NCBI GenBank assembly: GCA_016193395.1 | Contig: JACPSH010000025.1 | Location: 62,001-126,000 of the forward strand | Direction: 5' to 3' | Length of the DNA: 64,000 bases | Origin: Gammaproteobacteria bacterium | GTDB taxonomy: Bacteria > Pseudomonadota > Gammaproteobacteria > Eutrophobiales > Eutrophobiaceae | Notes under the pieces: model-generated | What the model saw: the letters and a program-made list of their open reading frames with translations, nothing else | What the model was told of the DNA's origin: nothing | The model's database searches: none | Position numbers and translations under genes: made by a program | Shown here: positions 10,715 to 20,299 of the stretch, in pieces | Numbering within the stretch: position 1 is the first letter of the stretch | How the letters are laid out: each line of letters opens with the position of its first letter

Positions 10715-10792
10715 GGGGAGGGCGAAACGCGGCGGATGATATCATAGGCAACGTGGCAGACGCCCGCGTCCGCGGGCTTCCACCTGACCCCG

Positions 10793-12112
10793 ATGTCGGC
10801 AGAACAGCAGGAAAAACTCGGCTATCTCAAACCCGCTCCGAGGATCATCCCCCGCGGCGAGCACGTCATTTCACGGGACTCCATCAGCGAGAACGCGCTG
10901 AAAGTGCTGTACCGGCTCAAGAACGCCGGTTACGAGGCGCATCTTGTCGGCGGCAGCGTGCGCGACCTGTTGCTCGGGCGCGAACCCAAGGACTTCGATG
11001 TGGCGACCGATGCGCATCCGGAGCAGATCCGCGAGCTGTTCCGCAACTGCCGGCTCATCGGCCGGCGCTTCCGGCTGGCGCACGTGCACTTCGGACAGGA
11101 GATCGTCGAGGTGTCCACATTCCGCGCGCCCCATCATGTCTCCGATGACGCGGGACACACTGAGGACGGCGGGCGCATCGTGCGCGACAATGTCTACGGC
11201 ACGATCGACGACGACGTGTGGCGCCGGGACTTCACGGCCAACGCTCTCTATTACAACATCCGCGATTTCTCCGTGGTGGATTACGTCGGCGGCGTCGCTG
11301 ACATACAGTCCGGGCTGATCCGGCTGATCGGCGAACCGGAACGCCGTTTCAGGGAGGATCCCGTGCGCCTGCTGCGCGCGGTGCGGTTCGCGGTCAAGCT
11401 TGGCTTCCGCATCCATCAAGACACCGAGCGCGCGATCGCCGTGCTCGCTCCATTGCTTGACGAAATCCCCGCCGCGCGGCTTTACGAGGAATTGCTGAAG
11501 CTGTTTCTGGGCGGTTGCGCGCTGCAGACCTTCGAGCAGCTTCGCGGCCACGGGCTGTTTGCCAGCCTGTTCCCGCAGACCGAGGCGGTCCTCGCGCGTG
11601 AAGAGAACGGATTTCCACAGACCTTGCTTGCGCATGCTCTGGGCGACACCGACCGCCGTCTCGCCGAGAACAAGGCAGTCACACCCGGGTTTCTCGTGTC
11701 CGCGCTGCTGTGGTCGCCGATGCACGCCGAAGCGGCGGAGTTCATGGCGCGGGGCCTTGCGGAGCACGAAGCGATCAGCATGGCGTCAGACGCGGTCATC
11801 TCTCGCCAGGTGGGACGCATCGCGATACCGCGGCGTTTCACGCTCGTGGCGCGCGAAATTTGGCAACTGCAATCCCGGCTTGCGCGCCGGACGGGGAAAC
11901 GTCCGCAACGCCTGATCCAGCATCCGCGTTTTCGGGCGGCTTACGATTTCCTCCTGTTGCGCGCGCGTTCCGGGGAACCGGTCGGCGAACTGGCTGACTG
12001 GTGGACGGAGTTCCAGCGCGGGGCGGTCATCCCGGAGCCGGTGGAGCCCCCGCCGCAGCGGAGGCGGCCGCGGCGACGCGGGCGCAGAGGCGGGATTCCG
12101 AATCGCCGATGA
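10793..12112 (+). CDS. pcnB: Poly(A) polymerase I
   Basis: VGGSVRDLLLGREPKDFDVATDA nucleotidyltransferase motif; basic C-terminal tail; upstream of folK. Confidence 0.94.
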   Translation: MSAEQQEKLGYLKPAPRIIPRGEHVISRDSISENALKVLYRLKNAGYEAHLVGGSVRDLLLGREPKDFDVATDAHPEQIRELFRNCRLIGRRFRLAHVHFGQEIVEVSTFRAPHHVSDDAGHTEDGGRIVRDNVYGTIDDDVWRRDFTANALYYNIRDFSVVDYVGGVADIQSGLIRLIGEPERRFREDPVRLLRAVRFAVKLGFRIHQDTERAIAVLAPLLDEIPAARLYEELLKLFLGGCALQTFEQLRGHGLFASLFPQTEAVLAREENGFPQTLLAHALGDTDRRLAENKAVTPGFLVSALLWSPMHAEAAEFMARGLAEHEAISMASDAVISRQVGRIAIPRRFTLVAREIWQLQSRLARRTGKRPQRLIQHPRFRAAYDFLLLRARSGEPVGELADWWTEFQRGAVIPEPVEPPPQRRRPRRRGRRGGIPNRR

Positions 12113-12612
12113 GTATTGCCTACGTCGCCCTCGGCAGCAATCTCGACGGGCCGGCGCGCCACGTGCGCGATGCGTTTTCCGCGCTGGACGCCCTCCCCGG
12201 GACGCGACTCAGGCGCCACTCCTCGCTGTACAGCAGCCAGCCGCTGGGTCCGCCTGGACAGCCGGATTACGTCAACGCGGTCGCCGAGCTGGAGACGTCT
12301 CTGGAGCCGCAAGCCCTGCTTGATGGCATGCAGGCGATCGAGCAGGCGCACGGCCGCATCCACAGCCTGGAGCGCTGGGGCCCGCGGCCGCTGGACCTCG
12401 ATCTGCTGCTATTTGACGATAGGGAAATCCAGGACGCGCGGCTGATCGTGCCGCATCCGGAGATCGGCAGGCGGAATTTCGTTCTGGGTCCGCTGATCGA
12501 AGTGGCTCCCGACGCGCGCATCCCGGGAATGGGGAGCGCCCGGGACCTGCTTCGACAATTGGGGACCGCGGGACTGGAGCGCCTTCCGGATCATGGCATC
12601 GAGGCCGCCTGA
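12109..12612 (+). CDS. folK: 2-amino-4-hydroxy-6-hydroxymethyldihydropteridine pyrophosphokinase
   Basis: YVALGSNLDGP, RWGPRPLDLDLLLFDD, VPHPEIGRRNFVLGPL; start ATG at 12109. Confidence 0.95.
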   Translation: MSIAYVALGSNLDGPARHVRDAFSALDALPGTRLRRHSSLYSSQPLGPPGQPDYVNAVAELETSLEPQALLDGMQAIEQAHGRIHSLERWGPRPLDLDLLLFDDREIQDARLIVPHPEIGRRNFVLGPLIEVAPDARIPGMGSARDLLRQLGTAGLERLPDHGIEAA

Positions 12613-13237
12613 ATACATCGTTGTCGAAGGCCCGATTGGCGTCGGCAAAACCACGCTGGCGCGGCGCCTGTCGGAGAGCCTGCATACGTCACTGCTGCTG
12701 GAGCACGCAGAGGAAAACCCGTTCCTGCCCAGGTTCTACCAGGACCCCCGTTCCGCGGCGCTGCCGACCCAGCTGTATTTCCTGTTCCAGCGCGCGCGTC
12801 ATATCGAAGTGCTGCGCCAGGCGGACCTGTTCCGCCCGGTGCACGTCGCGGATTTCCTGGTGCAGAAGGACGAGTTGTTCGCCAGGGCGACGCTCAGTCC
12901 GGATGAGCTCGAACTTTACTATCAGGTTTATAATCGGCTGACGCTCGATGCTCCCGCGCCGGACCTGGTCATCTACCTGCAGGCGCCGGTAGAAGTATTG
13001 CTGCGCAGGATCCACGCGCGCGGCGTCGCCCACGAGCGGCGTATCGAGGAGGCATACCTGAAACGCATCGCCGACGCCTACGTCGAATTTTTTTACCACT
13101 ACCATGCCTCGCCGCTGCTCATCGTGAACACCGAGGAACTCAATCTCGGGGAGGGCGGCAGCGGCTACGTGCTGCTGCTCGAGCGGGTGCGCGCCAACGC
13201 GCCCGGCCGTCATTTTCTCAACCCACGCGAACTATGA
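12593..13237 (+). CDS. Deoxynucleoside kinase family protein
   Basis: YIVVEGPIGVGKTTLARRL P-loop, DLVIYLQAPVEVLLRRI; folK-dNK-panB context. Confidence 0.88.
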   Translation: MASRPPEYIVVEGPIGVGKTTLARRLSESLHTSLLLEHAEENPFLPRFYQDPRSAALPTQLYFLFQRARHIEVLRQADLFRPVHVADFLVQKDELFARATLSPDELELYYQVYNRLTLDAPAPDLVIYLQAPVEVLLRRIHARGVAHERRIEEAYLKRIADAYVEFFYHYHASPLLIVNTEELNLGEGGSGYVLLLERVRANAPGRHFLNPREL

Positions 13238-14031
13238 AATCCGCCATTACCATCGAACGTCTGCGCCTCATGAAGCGGGAGGGCGAGAAGATTGTCTCGC
13301 TCACGGCCTACGATGCGGGATTCGCGCGCGTGCTCAACCAGGCGGGAATCGAAATGCTTCTGGTGGGCGATTCGCTCGGCATGGTCCTCCATGGAGAACC
13401 GACCACGCTGCGGGTCACCGTGGAGGACATGGTCTATCACACCCGCCAGGTGACGCGCGGGGCCGGGTCATCCTTCGTGCTCGCGGACATGCCGTTCATG
13501 AGCTATGCCACCCCCGCGCAGGCGATGGCCAACGCCGCGCGAGTGGTGGGCGAGGGCGGCGCGCACATGGTCAAGCTCGAAGGCGCCGCATGGTTGTGCG
13601 ACACCGTCGAACAGCTGTCGGTCCGCGGGATCCCGGTTTGCGCGCACCTGGGGCTGACCCCGCAATGGGTCAACAAATTCAGCGGCTACCGGGTGCAGGG
13701 CCGCTCGCCGGAAGCGGCGCGTGTGATGCTGGCCGACGCCCGCTCGCTGGAATCCGCCGGCGCGGAAATGCTGGTGCTGGAGAGCGTGCCGACCGCGCTT
13801 GCGCATCAGATCACCGGGGCGGTCGCGATGCCGGTGATCGGCATCGGCGCGGGCCCGGATTGCGACGGCCAGGTACTGGTGCTGCACGACCTGCTCGGCA
13901 TTTCCGAGCACATGCCACGCGCCGCGCGCAATTTCATGGACGGAACGGGCGATATCCGCTCCGCGGTACAGGCCTACGTGCGGGCCGTGAAGGAACGGAC
14001 GTTTCCCGGACCTGAAAACACCTTCACCTGA
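13234..14031 (+). CDS. panB: 3-methyl-2-oxobutanoate hydroxymethyltransferase
   Basis: SLTAYDAGFARVLNQAGIEMLLVGDSLGMVLHG. Confidence 0.96.
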   Translation: MKSAITIERLRLMKREGEKIVSLTAYDAGFARVLNQAGIEMLLVGDSLGMVLHGEPTTLRVTVEDMVYHTRQVTRGAGSSFVLADMPFMSYATPAQAMANAARVVGEGGAHMVKLEGAAWLCDTVEQLSVRGIPVCAHLGLTPQWVNKFSGYRVQGRSPEAARVMLADARSLESAGAEMLVLESVPTALAHQITGAVAMPVIGIGAGPDCDGQVLVLHDLLGISEHMPRAARNFMDGTGDIRSAVQAYVRAVKERTFPGPENTFT

Positions 14032-14093
14032 CACCATATATATTGGGGCCGGCAGAAGAAATGGGCAGCTTGCCGATCCAGCAACCCGCTGGC

Positions 14094-14969
14094 ATGAATC
14101 GCATGCGAACGGTCTATGACCTGCCGGGCCTGCGCGAGAGCATCGGCGCATGGAGACGGGAGGGGCGAAGCATCGCCTTCGTGCCGACCATGGGCAACCT
14201 TCACGGCGGACATCTATCGCTGCTGGATCGCGCGCGCCAGATCGCCGATCGCACGGTGGTCAGCATCTTCGTCAATCCTATTCAGTTCGGATTGGGCGAG
14301 GACTACGCGCGCTATCCGAGCACGCTGAAGGAGGACAGCCGGCTGCTCTCCGGCCGCGGCCTGGATCTCCTGTTTGCGCCCGACCTGGCGCAACTCTATC
14401 CCGGAGGCGTCGACACCGACACACGCGTGACGGTTCCGGACCTCTCCAGCATCCTGTGCGGCAAATTCCGGCCCGGCCATTTTTCCGGCGTTGCCACGGT
14501 GGTCACCAAGCTCCTGATCAACGCGCAGCCGGACGTCGTGCTGTTTGGCGAGAAGGACTACCAGCAGTATCTCGTGATCCGGCGCCTGGTCGCGGACCTC
14601 TGCATCCCGGTAGAGGTCATCGCGATGCCGATCGTGCGCGAGCCGGATGGGTTGGCGATGAGTTCCCGCAACGCCTACCTGAGCGCCGCCGAACGCCAGC
14701 GGGCCCCGATGATTTACCAGGCTCTGCAAAACGCGGCGGACCGGCTGCGGCACGGCGAACGGGACTACGCGTCCATAGAACGGGCGGGAGTGGCCGCTCT
14801 CGAGAAGACTGGTTTTCGTCCGGAATATTTCAGCGTCCGGCGCTCCGAGGATCTCGGCGAGCCGCGGCCGGCGGATACGAAGCTGTCGATACTGACCGCG
14901 GCTTGGCTCGGGGTCGCGCGCCTGATCGACAACGTAAAGGTTTACCTGGATCCGCTTCCGAAGGGATGA
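14094..14969 (+). CDS. panC: Pantoate-beta-alanine ligase (start 14094 or 14103; track start 14043 less likely)
   Basis: IAFVPTMGNLHGGHLSL, FGEKDYQQYLVIRRLV, SSRNAYLS. Confidence 0.95.
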   Translation: MNRMRTVYDLPGLRESIGAWRREGRSIAFVPTMGNLHGGHLSLLDRARQIADRTVVSIFVNPIQFGLGEDYARYPSTLKEDSRLLSGRGLDLLFAPDLAQLYPGGVDTDTRVTVPDLSSILCGKFRPGHFSGVATVVTKLLINAQPDVVLFGEKDYQQYLVIRRLVADLCIPVEVIAMPIVREPDGLAMSSRNAYLSAAERQRAPMIYQALQNAADRLRHGERDYASIERAGVAALEKTGFRPEYFSVRRSEDLGEPRPADTKLSILTAAWLGVARLIDNVKVYLDPLPKG

Positions 14970-15039
14970 CTTGCAGCCGGAATGGATCATTCCTGAGCAA
15001 GGTCCGGCTGGAATGAAAGTGACGTGAACTCGTCTGGCG

Positions 15040-16533
15040 ATGTCGGATTCGGAACTCTCCATGATGAACATTGCCCGGGCGATTGCGCTTCAGGCGCAGG
15101 TCCGTCCGGATGCCCCGGCGCTTGCCAGCGATCGCCTGATGCTTACGCACGGCGAACTGGAATCGGCAACGGCCCGCGCCGCGGAGGCTCTGGTCCGACT
15201 CGGGATGATGCCTGGCGACGTGATCGGCATCTCGATGAAGACATCGCCGCTACACCTGCTGGTGATACTGGCGCTGGCGCGTGCAGGCGCGGTTTCGGTG
15301 CACGTTCATCCCCGATATCCGTTCCACGCAAGAGAGGCGGTCATCCGGAACTTCGCGGTGACCGCCGTGGTCGTGGATCCCGGCGGGTTGGCGCCGGAAG
15401 GATGCAGTCAGATCGAGGCTGACCCGTCGTGGCTCGAGCCCGGTCCGTCCGTGCGCGATCAAATCGCCGCCGGCGGCGATCGGACATGGCGGATTTCACT
15501 GTCTTCCGGCACCACCGGCGCACAGAAGGGAATATTGAGGACTCACGCCGCCTCGCTGGCCTACCTCGAGCAACACGCAACGCTGTCCCGCATCGATGCA
15601 CGGGGACGCTTCCTCTGTCACCGCGGGCTGGATGCGCTTCTCGCGCTCTACCCTTGCTTGCTGCATCTGCTCAGCGGAGCGGCGGTGGTGATCCCCGCGT
15701 CACTGGGTTTCGGCGGCTTCATCGAGGCCATTGACCGGCATCGCGTGACGCAACTCGTGATGTCGCCTGCCTTCCTGCGAGACCTCCTGCTGGAGTTGCC
15801 CGCCTGCACGAATCGCTTCCCCAGCGTGGAACATCTCCTTGTCGGTGGCAGCGCGTTGTCGCCGGCCTTGATAGAGGAGACATTGGTGCGCCTGACGCCG
15901 AACCTGCACGCAGGCTACGGGGCGAGTGAGACCGGGCGCCTCAGCATGGCGGTTCCGGACACGCTGCGCCGGGTGCCGCAGAGCGTCGGTACCGTTGTTA
16001 GCTGGGCGCAGGCCGAAGTCGTGGACGATGCCAATCGTCCCCTGTCGCCGGAAACTCCCGGCGTCCTCCGGTTCCGCAGCGCGCTGTTTCCGCGCGAGTA
16101 TCATCGCAACCCGGAGGCCACCGCCCGATCATTCCGCGGAGGCTGGTTCTACCCGGGGGACACCGGCCGGCTGGGTCCGGACGGGCTGCTGTACATCGAC
16201 TCGCGCCTGGATGACACAATCAATCTCGACGGCTTCAAGGTGGAACCATCCGAGATCGAGCAGGCGCTGGCGCGGCACCCGGCGGTCATGGAGGCCGCGG
16301 CGTTCGGCGCCGCGTTCGAGGAGAATCGAACAGGCCTGTTCGCGGCGGTGAAGACGCGTAGCGCGGTCGAAGAACGGGTATTGCTGGAACACTGCCGCAG
16401 ACTCTTAGGCCCCCTGCAAGCTCCCGCCCGCGTATTCTTCGTGAACGAACTGCCGCGCAATGAAGCGGGCAAGGTGCTCCGCGGGGAATTGTCTGCACGC
16501 GTGATCAGAAAGAAGCCCACACCCCAGGCATGA
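15040..16533 (+). CDS. AMP-dependent synthetase/ligase (adenylate-forming enzyme), substrate unknown
   Basis: SLSSGTTGAQKG, YGASETG, GWFYPGDTGRLGPDGLLYIDSRLDDTINLDGFKV, ELPRNEAGKVLR. Confidence 0.88.
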   Translation: MSDSELSMMNIARAIALQAQVRPDAPALASDRLMLTHGELESATARAAEALVRLGMMPGDVIGISMKTSPLHLLVILALARAGAVSVHVHPRYPFHAREAVIRNFAVTAVVVDPGGLAPEGCSQIEADPSWLEPGPSVRDQIAAGGDRTWRISLSSGTTGAQKGILRTHAASLAYLEQHATLSRIDARGRFLCHRGLDALLALYPCLLHLLSGAAVVIPASLGFGGFIEAIDRHRVTQLVMSPAFLRDLLLELPACTNRFPSVEHLLVGGSALSPALIEETLVRLTPNLHAGYGASETGRLSMAVPDTLRRVPQSVGTVVSWAQAEVVDDANRPLSPETPGVLRFRSALFPREYHRNPEATARSFRGGWFYPGDTGRLGPDGLLYIDSRLDDTINLDGFKVEPSEIEQALARHPAVMEAAAFGAAFEENRTGLFAAVKTRSAVEERVLLEHCRRLLGPLQAPARVFFVNELPRNEAGKVLRGELSARVIRKKPTPQA

Positions 16534-17273
16534 AAGACGTCCCAAAGGCCTGTGTGGTCATCATCGGCAACGAGATACTGTCCGGCCGGACTCAGGACAC
16601 GAATCTCGCTTTTCTCGGGCGTCGCTGCGACGAGCTGGGCATCTTGCTTGCCGAAGCGCGGGTCATACCGGATGTCGAGCAGACGATTATCGACCACGTC
16701 AACGAGTGCCGCGCGCTGTACGATTATGTCTTCACGACCGGAGGCATCGGTCCCACGCACGATGACATCACTTCCGCCAGTATCGCCCGTGCTTTCGGCG
16801 TGGCGCTGGAACGTCATCCCGCGGCGGTGGCGGTGCTCGAGCGTTTCTATGAACCCGGCCGGTTGAACGAGGCGCGCCTGCGCATGGCGGATATTCCGGC
16901 CGGCGCGACGCTGATCCAGAACCCGGTGAGCGGCGCGCCGGGATTCCAGATCAAGAATGTATTCGTGCTGCCAGGAGTGCCGGACATCCTGCAGGCGATG
17001 TTCGACGGCATGACCGACCGGCTGGTCGGGGGAGCGCCGATCCTGACGGGCAACGTCGTCACCGGTCTCTTCGAGGGCGAACTCGCGCTCGGTCTTGGCG
17101 CCGTACAGCAGCGGTTTCCGGATGTGGCGATTGGGAGCTATCCGTATTTCCGCCAGGGGAGGCCGGGCGTGAATCTGGTCTTGCGATCAACGGATCGGGC
17201 GCGGCTCGACGCGGCCACGCTCGCTGTTCGCGGGCTGATTGCCGGCCTTGGGGGGTCGGTTCTCGGCGGCTGA
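16530..17273 (+). CDS. CinA-like molybdopterin-binding (MoCF) domain protein
   Basis: VVIIGNEILSGRTQDTNLAFLGRRCDELGI...FTTGGIGPTHDDITSASIARAFG; lacks PncC domain. Confidence 0.9.
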   Translation: MKDVPKACVVIIGNEILSGRTQDTNLAFLGRRCDELGILLAEARVIPDVEQTIIDHVNECRALYDYVFTTGGIGPTHDDITSASIARAFGVALERHPAAVAVLERFYEPGRLNEARLRMADIPAGATLIQNPVSGAPGFQIKNVFVLPGVPDILQAMFDGMTDRLVGGAPILTGNVVTGLFEGELALGLGAVQQRFPDVAIGSYPYFRQGRPGVNLVLRSTDRARLDAATLAVRGLIAGLGGSVLGG

Positions 17274-17539
17274 AAACGCAGGGATCAGGAATTCCCCCGT
17301 CTCGCGATGCAGTTCGCCGATCGTGTGGACCGGTCCGGAATTCCGGGGCCGCCGAGGAAAAATATCAGCGCGCCGGTCACGCTCATCCAGAGGAAGATGG
17401 CAAAGTTCAGTCCCTGAACCCGCCCGGGATTCAAGGGCTTGCCGGCCCCTGCCGTGGACACGCCACGGGGAACATACAAAACACCGCAGTTGAACTAAGA
17501 TTAACCCCGGGAAGGCAGAAAAAAAAGGGGTACACGACC

Positions 17540-19012
17540 ATGTTCGAAGCCGTGGAGTTACATAAAAAGGTTTCCAAGGAGGATTTCACCAAGGAGGTAC
17601 TGGAACTGCGCACACAGTTGTTGAAGGCGCAGTATGAACTCAAGGACACGAAGAGTTCCGTCATTGTCATCATCTCGGGGGTCGAAGGCGCCAACAAAAG
17701 CGGCGTGGTGAACCGGCTCAACGAATGGCTGGACTCACGCTGGATCCGCAATCACGCCTTCTGGGATGAGACCGACGAAGAACGGTTGCGCCCGTTCCAG
17801 TGGCGCTTCTGGCGCGCGATGCCCCCGCGCGGGACTATGGCGATCATGTTCGGCTCCTGGTACACGCAGCCGATAGTCAATCACGCGCTCGGCAAGTGGC
17901 ACGGCTCGCAGCTTGATGCGGAAATGCGGCGCATCGAGGAACTGGAGCGGATGCTGACCGATGACGGCCACGTGATCATCAAATTCTGGTTCCATCTGTC
18001 GAAGTCCGCAGAGAGAAAGCGGCTGAAGGGGAAGGCCAAGAACCGGCTGACCAAGCTGGCGAAGAAGTACCTCAAGAGCTATGACGATTTCGTCGCTTCC
18101 TCGGCCCGCGCGATACAGCAGACTGATACCGGCAACGCCCCCTGGCACCTGATCGATGCCGAAGACAACCGTTACCGGGATCTGAAGGCCGGCAAGATTT
18201 TGCTGGAGCGCGTGCGCGAAATACTGGAGCGCCAAAAGAGCAGCGCGCCGTCGGCGTCCAGGGCGCCCAAGACGATGCCGACGCTGACCGGCAGGACGGT
18301 GCTCGACACGGTCGATGTAGAGAAGAAGATCAGCGACGCGGAATATAAGAAGCAGCTCGAGAAATACCAGGACCGACTCCGACAACTTGCCTGGACTGCC
18401 CGAGAGGCCCGCCGCTCAGTCGTGGCCATGTTCGAAGGCTGGGACGCTGCCGGCAAGGGCGGCGCCATCCGGCGGGTGACCGCGGCCCTGGACGCGCGGT
18501 TGTACAGCGTGATCTCGGTGGCGGCGCCCACGGACGAGGAGAAGGCGCGCCATTACCTGTGGCGCTTCTGGCGGCACCTGCCGCGTGATGGTTACTTCAC
18601 CATCTACGACCGGTCATGGTACGGGCGCGTGCTGGTGGAGCGCGTGGAGGGGTTCGCCCGGCAGGACGAATGGATGCGCGCCTACCAGGAGATCAACGAC
18701 TTCGAGGAAAACCTCGCCCTGCACGGGGTCATTCTCTGCAAATTCTGGGTGCACATCTCGGCGGACGAACAGTTGCGACGTTTCAAGGAGCGGGAGGCGA
18801 CGCCGTGGAAACAGCACAAGATCACGGAAGAGGACTGGCGCAACCGCGAGAAGTGGGATGCCTACGCGCAGGCCATCAACGAAATGGTCATGCGCACCAG
18901 CACGACCTTCGCGCCCTGGACCGTCATCCCTGGCAACGACAAGAAAGTGTCGCGCGTCGAGATCGTGAAATACCTGAGCAACCGGGTGGAGAAGGCGCTG
19001 GAGAAAAAATAG
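17540..19012 (+). CDS. pap: Polyphosphate:AMP phosphotransferase (two-domain PPK2 class II)
   Basis: C-terminal GWDAAGKGGAIRRVT and YDRSWYGRVLVERVEGF; N-terminal repeat domain with degenerate P-loop GVEGANKSG. Confidence 0.92.
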   Translation: MFEAVELHKKVSKEDFTKEVLELRTQLLKAQYELKDTKSSVIVIISGVEGANKSGVVNRLNEWLDSRWIRNHAFWDETDEERLRPFQWRFWRAMPPRGTMAIMFGSWYTQPIVNHALGKWHGSQLDAEMRRIEELERMLTDDGHVIIKFWFHLSKSAERKRLKGKAKNRLTKLAKKYLKSYDDFVASSARAIQQTDTGNAPWHLIDAEDNRYRDLKAGKILLERVREILERQKSSAPSASRAPKTMPTLTGRTVLDTVDVEKKISDAEYKKQLEKYQDRLRQLAWTAREARRSVVAMFEGWDAAGKGGAIRRVTAALDARLYSVISVAAPTDEEKARHYLWRFWRHLPRDGYFTIYDRSWYGRVLVERVEGFARQDEWMRAYQEINDFEENLALHGVILCKFWVHISADEQLRRFKEREATPWKQHKITEEDWRNREKWDAYAQAINEMVMRTSTTFAPWTVIPGNDKKVSRVEIVKYLSNRVEKALEKK

Positions 19013-19133
19013 CGCAGCGGTGGGGCGAATCGGCACGAACGGTCGCTCGCTCCGCCGGTTTTCTCCCGGAGAGGGCATCGCGGCTGGCGCGTAGTCGCGC
19101 TTCGCGCCTGGGCCGGAACGAGGGAGAGGCTTC

Positions 19134-19802
19134 GTGCAGAGTCGGCAACCCTACGAAATATACGAAGACCGCAGGAAATATCCCCGCATCATCATCAACT
19201 CACCGGTGGAGGTCCGTTTCCAGGACAAGACCCTGCAGGCGAGGGTGCATGACCTCTCGCCCGATGGACTGCAAATCCGGTGCAGCCGCGCCACGCTGCG
19301 CGAGATCCGCCCCAGCGGACGCGCCATCAAAAAGGACAATGCCCCCGTCGTGGACGTGCGCTTTGCGCTCGCCGTCAGCCGCGCCGAGCAGACGATCGAG
19401 GCAACCGCGGCCCTGTATTACTTCGTCCTGCTTCCAGGAGAGAAAGGCGAGGATGTCGCGTGCGGCCTGGAGTTCAGGGAGCTCGTGGGAAAGAGCAGGG
19501 AATCTGTCGACGCGTTCATCGTAGATGCCATGACGCCCGTCGAGAGCAAGGTCCTCGATTTCCTGTCGGAACCACGCACGCCCCGCGAAATTGCCGAACA
19601 TGTCGGGGCGGGCACCCAGATCCTGGCGACGCTGCTCGCGGAACTGGTTGATGATGGACGGGTCCTCTGCATCGAAAGGAACCGGCAGGTCATGCACGTG
19701 CGGCCCGCCGCGGCGATGAAGGCCCTGTTCGAGAGGACCGAGGATCTCGAGGCGCGCGTCGCCCGGCTGGAGCGCGCGACGCGCCGAACGTCGAAAGGAT
19801 AG
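19134..19802 (+). CDS. PilZ-domain protein with C-terminal winged-helix-like region
   Basis: RRKYPR (RxxxR) and DLSPDG (D/NxSxxG) PilZ motifs; C-terminal VESKVLDFLSEPRTPREIAEHVGAGTQILATLLAELVDDGRVLCIERNRQ resembles a wHTH. Confidence 0.7.
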   Translation: MQSRQPYEIYEDRRKYPRIIINSPVEVRFQDKTLQARVHDLSPDGLQIRCSRATLREIRPSGRAIKKDNAPVVDVRFALAVSRAEQTIEATAALYYFVLLPGEKGEDVACGLEFRELVGKSRESVDAFIVDAMTPVESKVLDFLSEPRTPREIAEHVGAGTQILATLLAELVDDGRVLCIERNRQVMHVRPAAAMKALFERTEDLEARVARLERATRRTSKG

Positions 19803-19808
19803 GGCATC

Positions 19809-20291
19809 ATGCCCGACACGCTGCTTCAATGGATGGAATTCCTGAGCTACATCGTCACCGTGTTCGGCCTGCCGCTCGCCATATACGTATTCGTCGTTGA
19901 ACAACGCAAGGAGCGCGAGAGCGACGAGGAAGAGATCTACCAGCGCCTATCGGACGAGTACGCGAGCTTTCTCAAGCTCTGCATCGAGAATGCCGATCTC
20001 GCCCTGCTGAGCGAAAAAGTCGCGGACCTTCCCGTGACCGTGGAACAGGCCGAGCGAAAGAAGGCGATTTTTGGGATCCTGATCGCGCTATTCGAGCGCG
20101 CCTACATCCTCGAGTTCGAGGAAGGAATGGGCCGGCAACGCCAGCGCCGCTGGCAATCTTGGGAGGACTACATGCGCGACTGGTGCACTCGCCGTGACTT
20201 CCGCGAAGCCCTGCCGCGGCTCCTTGACGGCGAAGACCCGGACTTTGCCCGCCACATCCATCGGTTGTCTCAGGGAAACGCAGAGAAATAA
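19809..20291 (+). CDS. Hypothetical protein with one N-terminal TM helix and charged cytoplasmic domain
   Basis: MEFLSYIVTVFGLPLAIYVFVVEQRKERESDEEEIYQRLSDEYASFLKLC. Confidence 0.7.
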   Translation: MPDTLLQWMEFLSYIVTVFGLPLAIYVFVVEQRKERESDEEEIYQRLSDEYASFLKLCIENADLALLSEKVADLPVTVEQAERKKAIFGILIALFERAYILEFEEGMGRQRQRRWQSWEDYMRDWCTRRDFREALPRLLDGEDPDFARHIHRLSQGNAEK

Positions 20292-20299
20292 CCCGGCGC

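Noticed and set aside
17285-17479. 64-aa minus-strand ORF with one hydrophobic segment (LNFAIFLWMSVTGALIFFL)
   Set aside because: Could be a small membrane protein, but no start, Shine-Dalgarno or conservation evidence is available from sequence alone.
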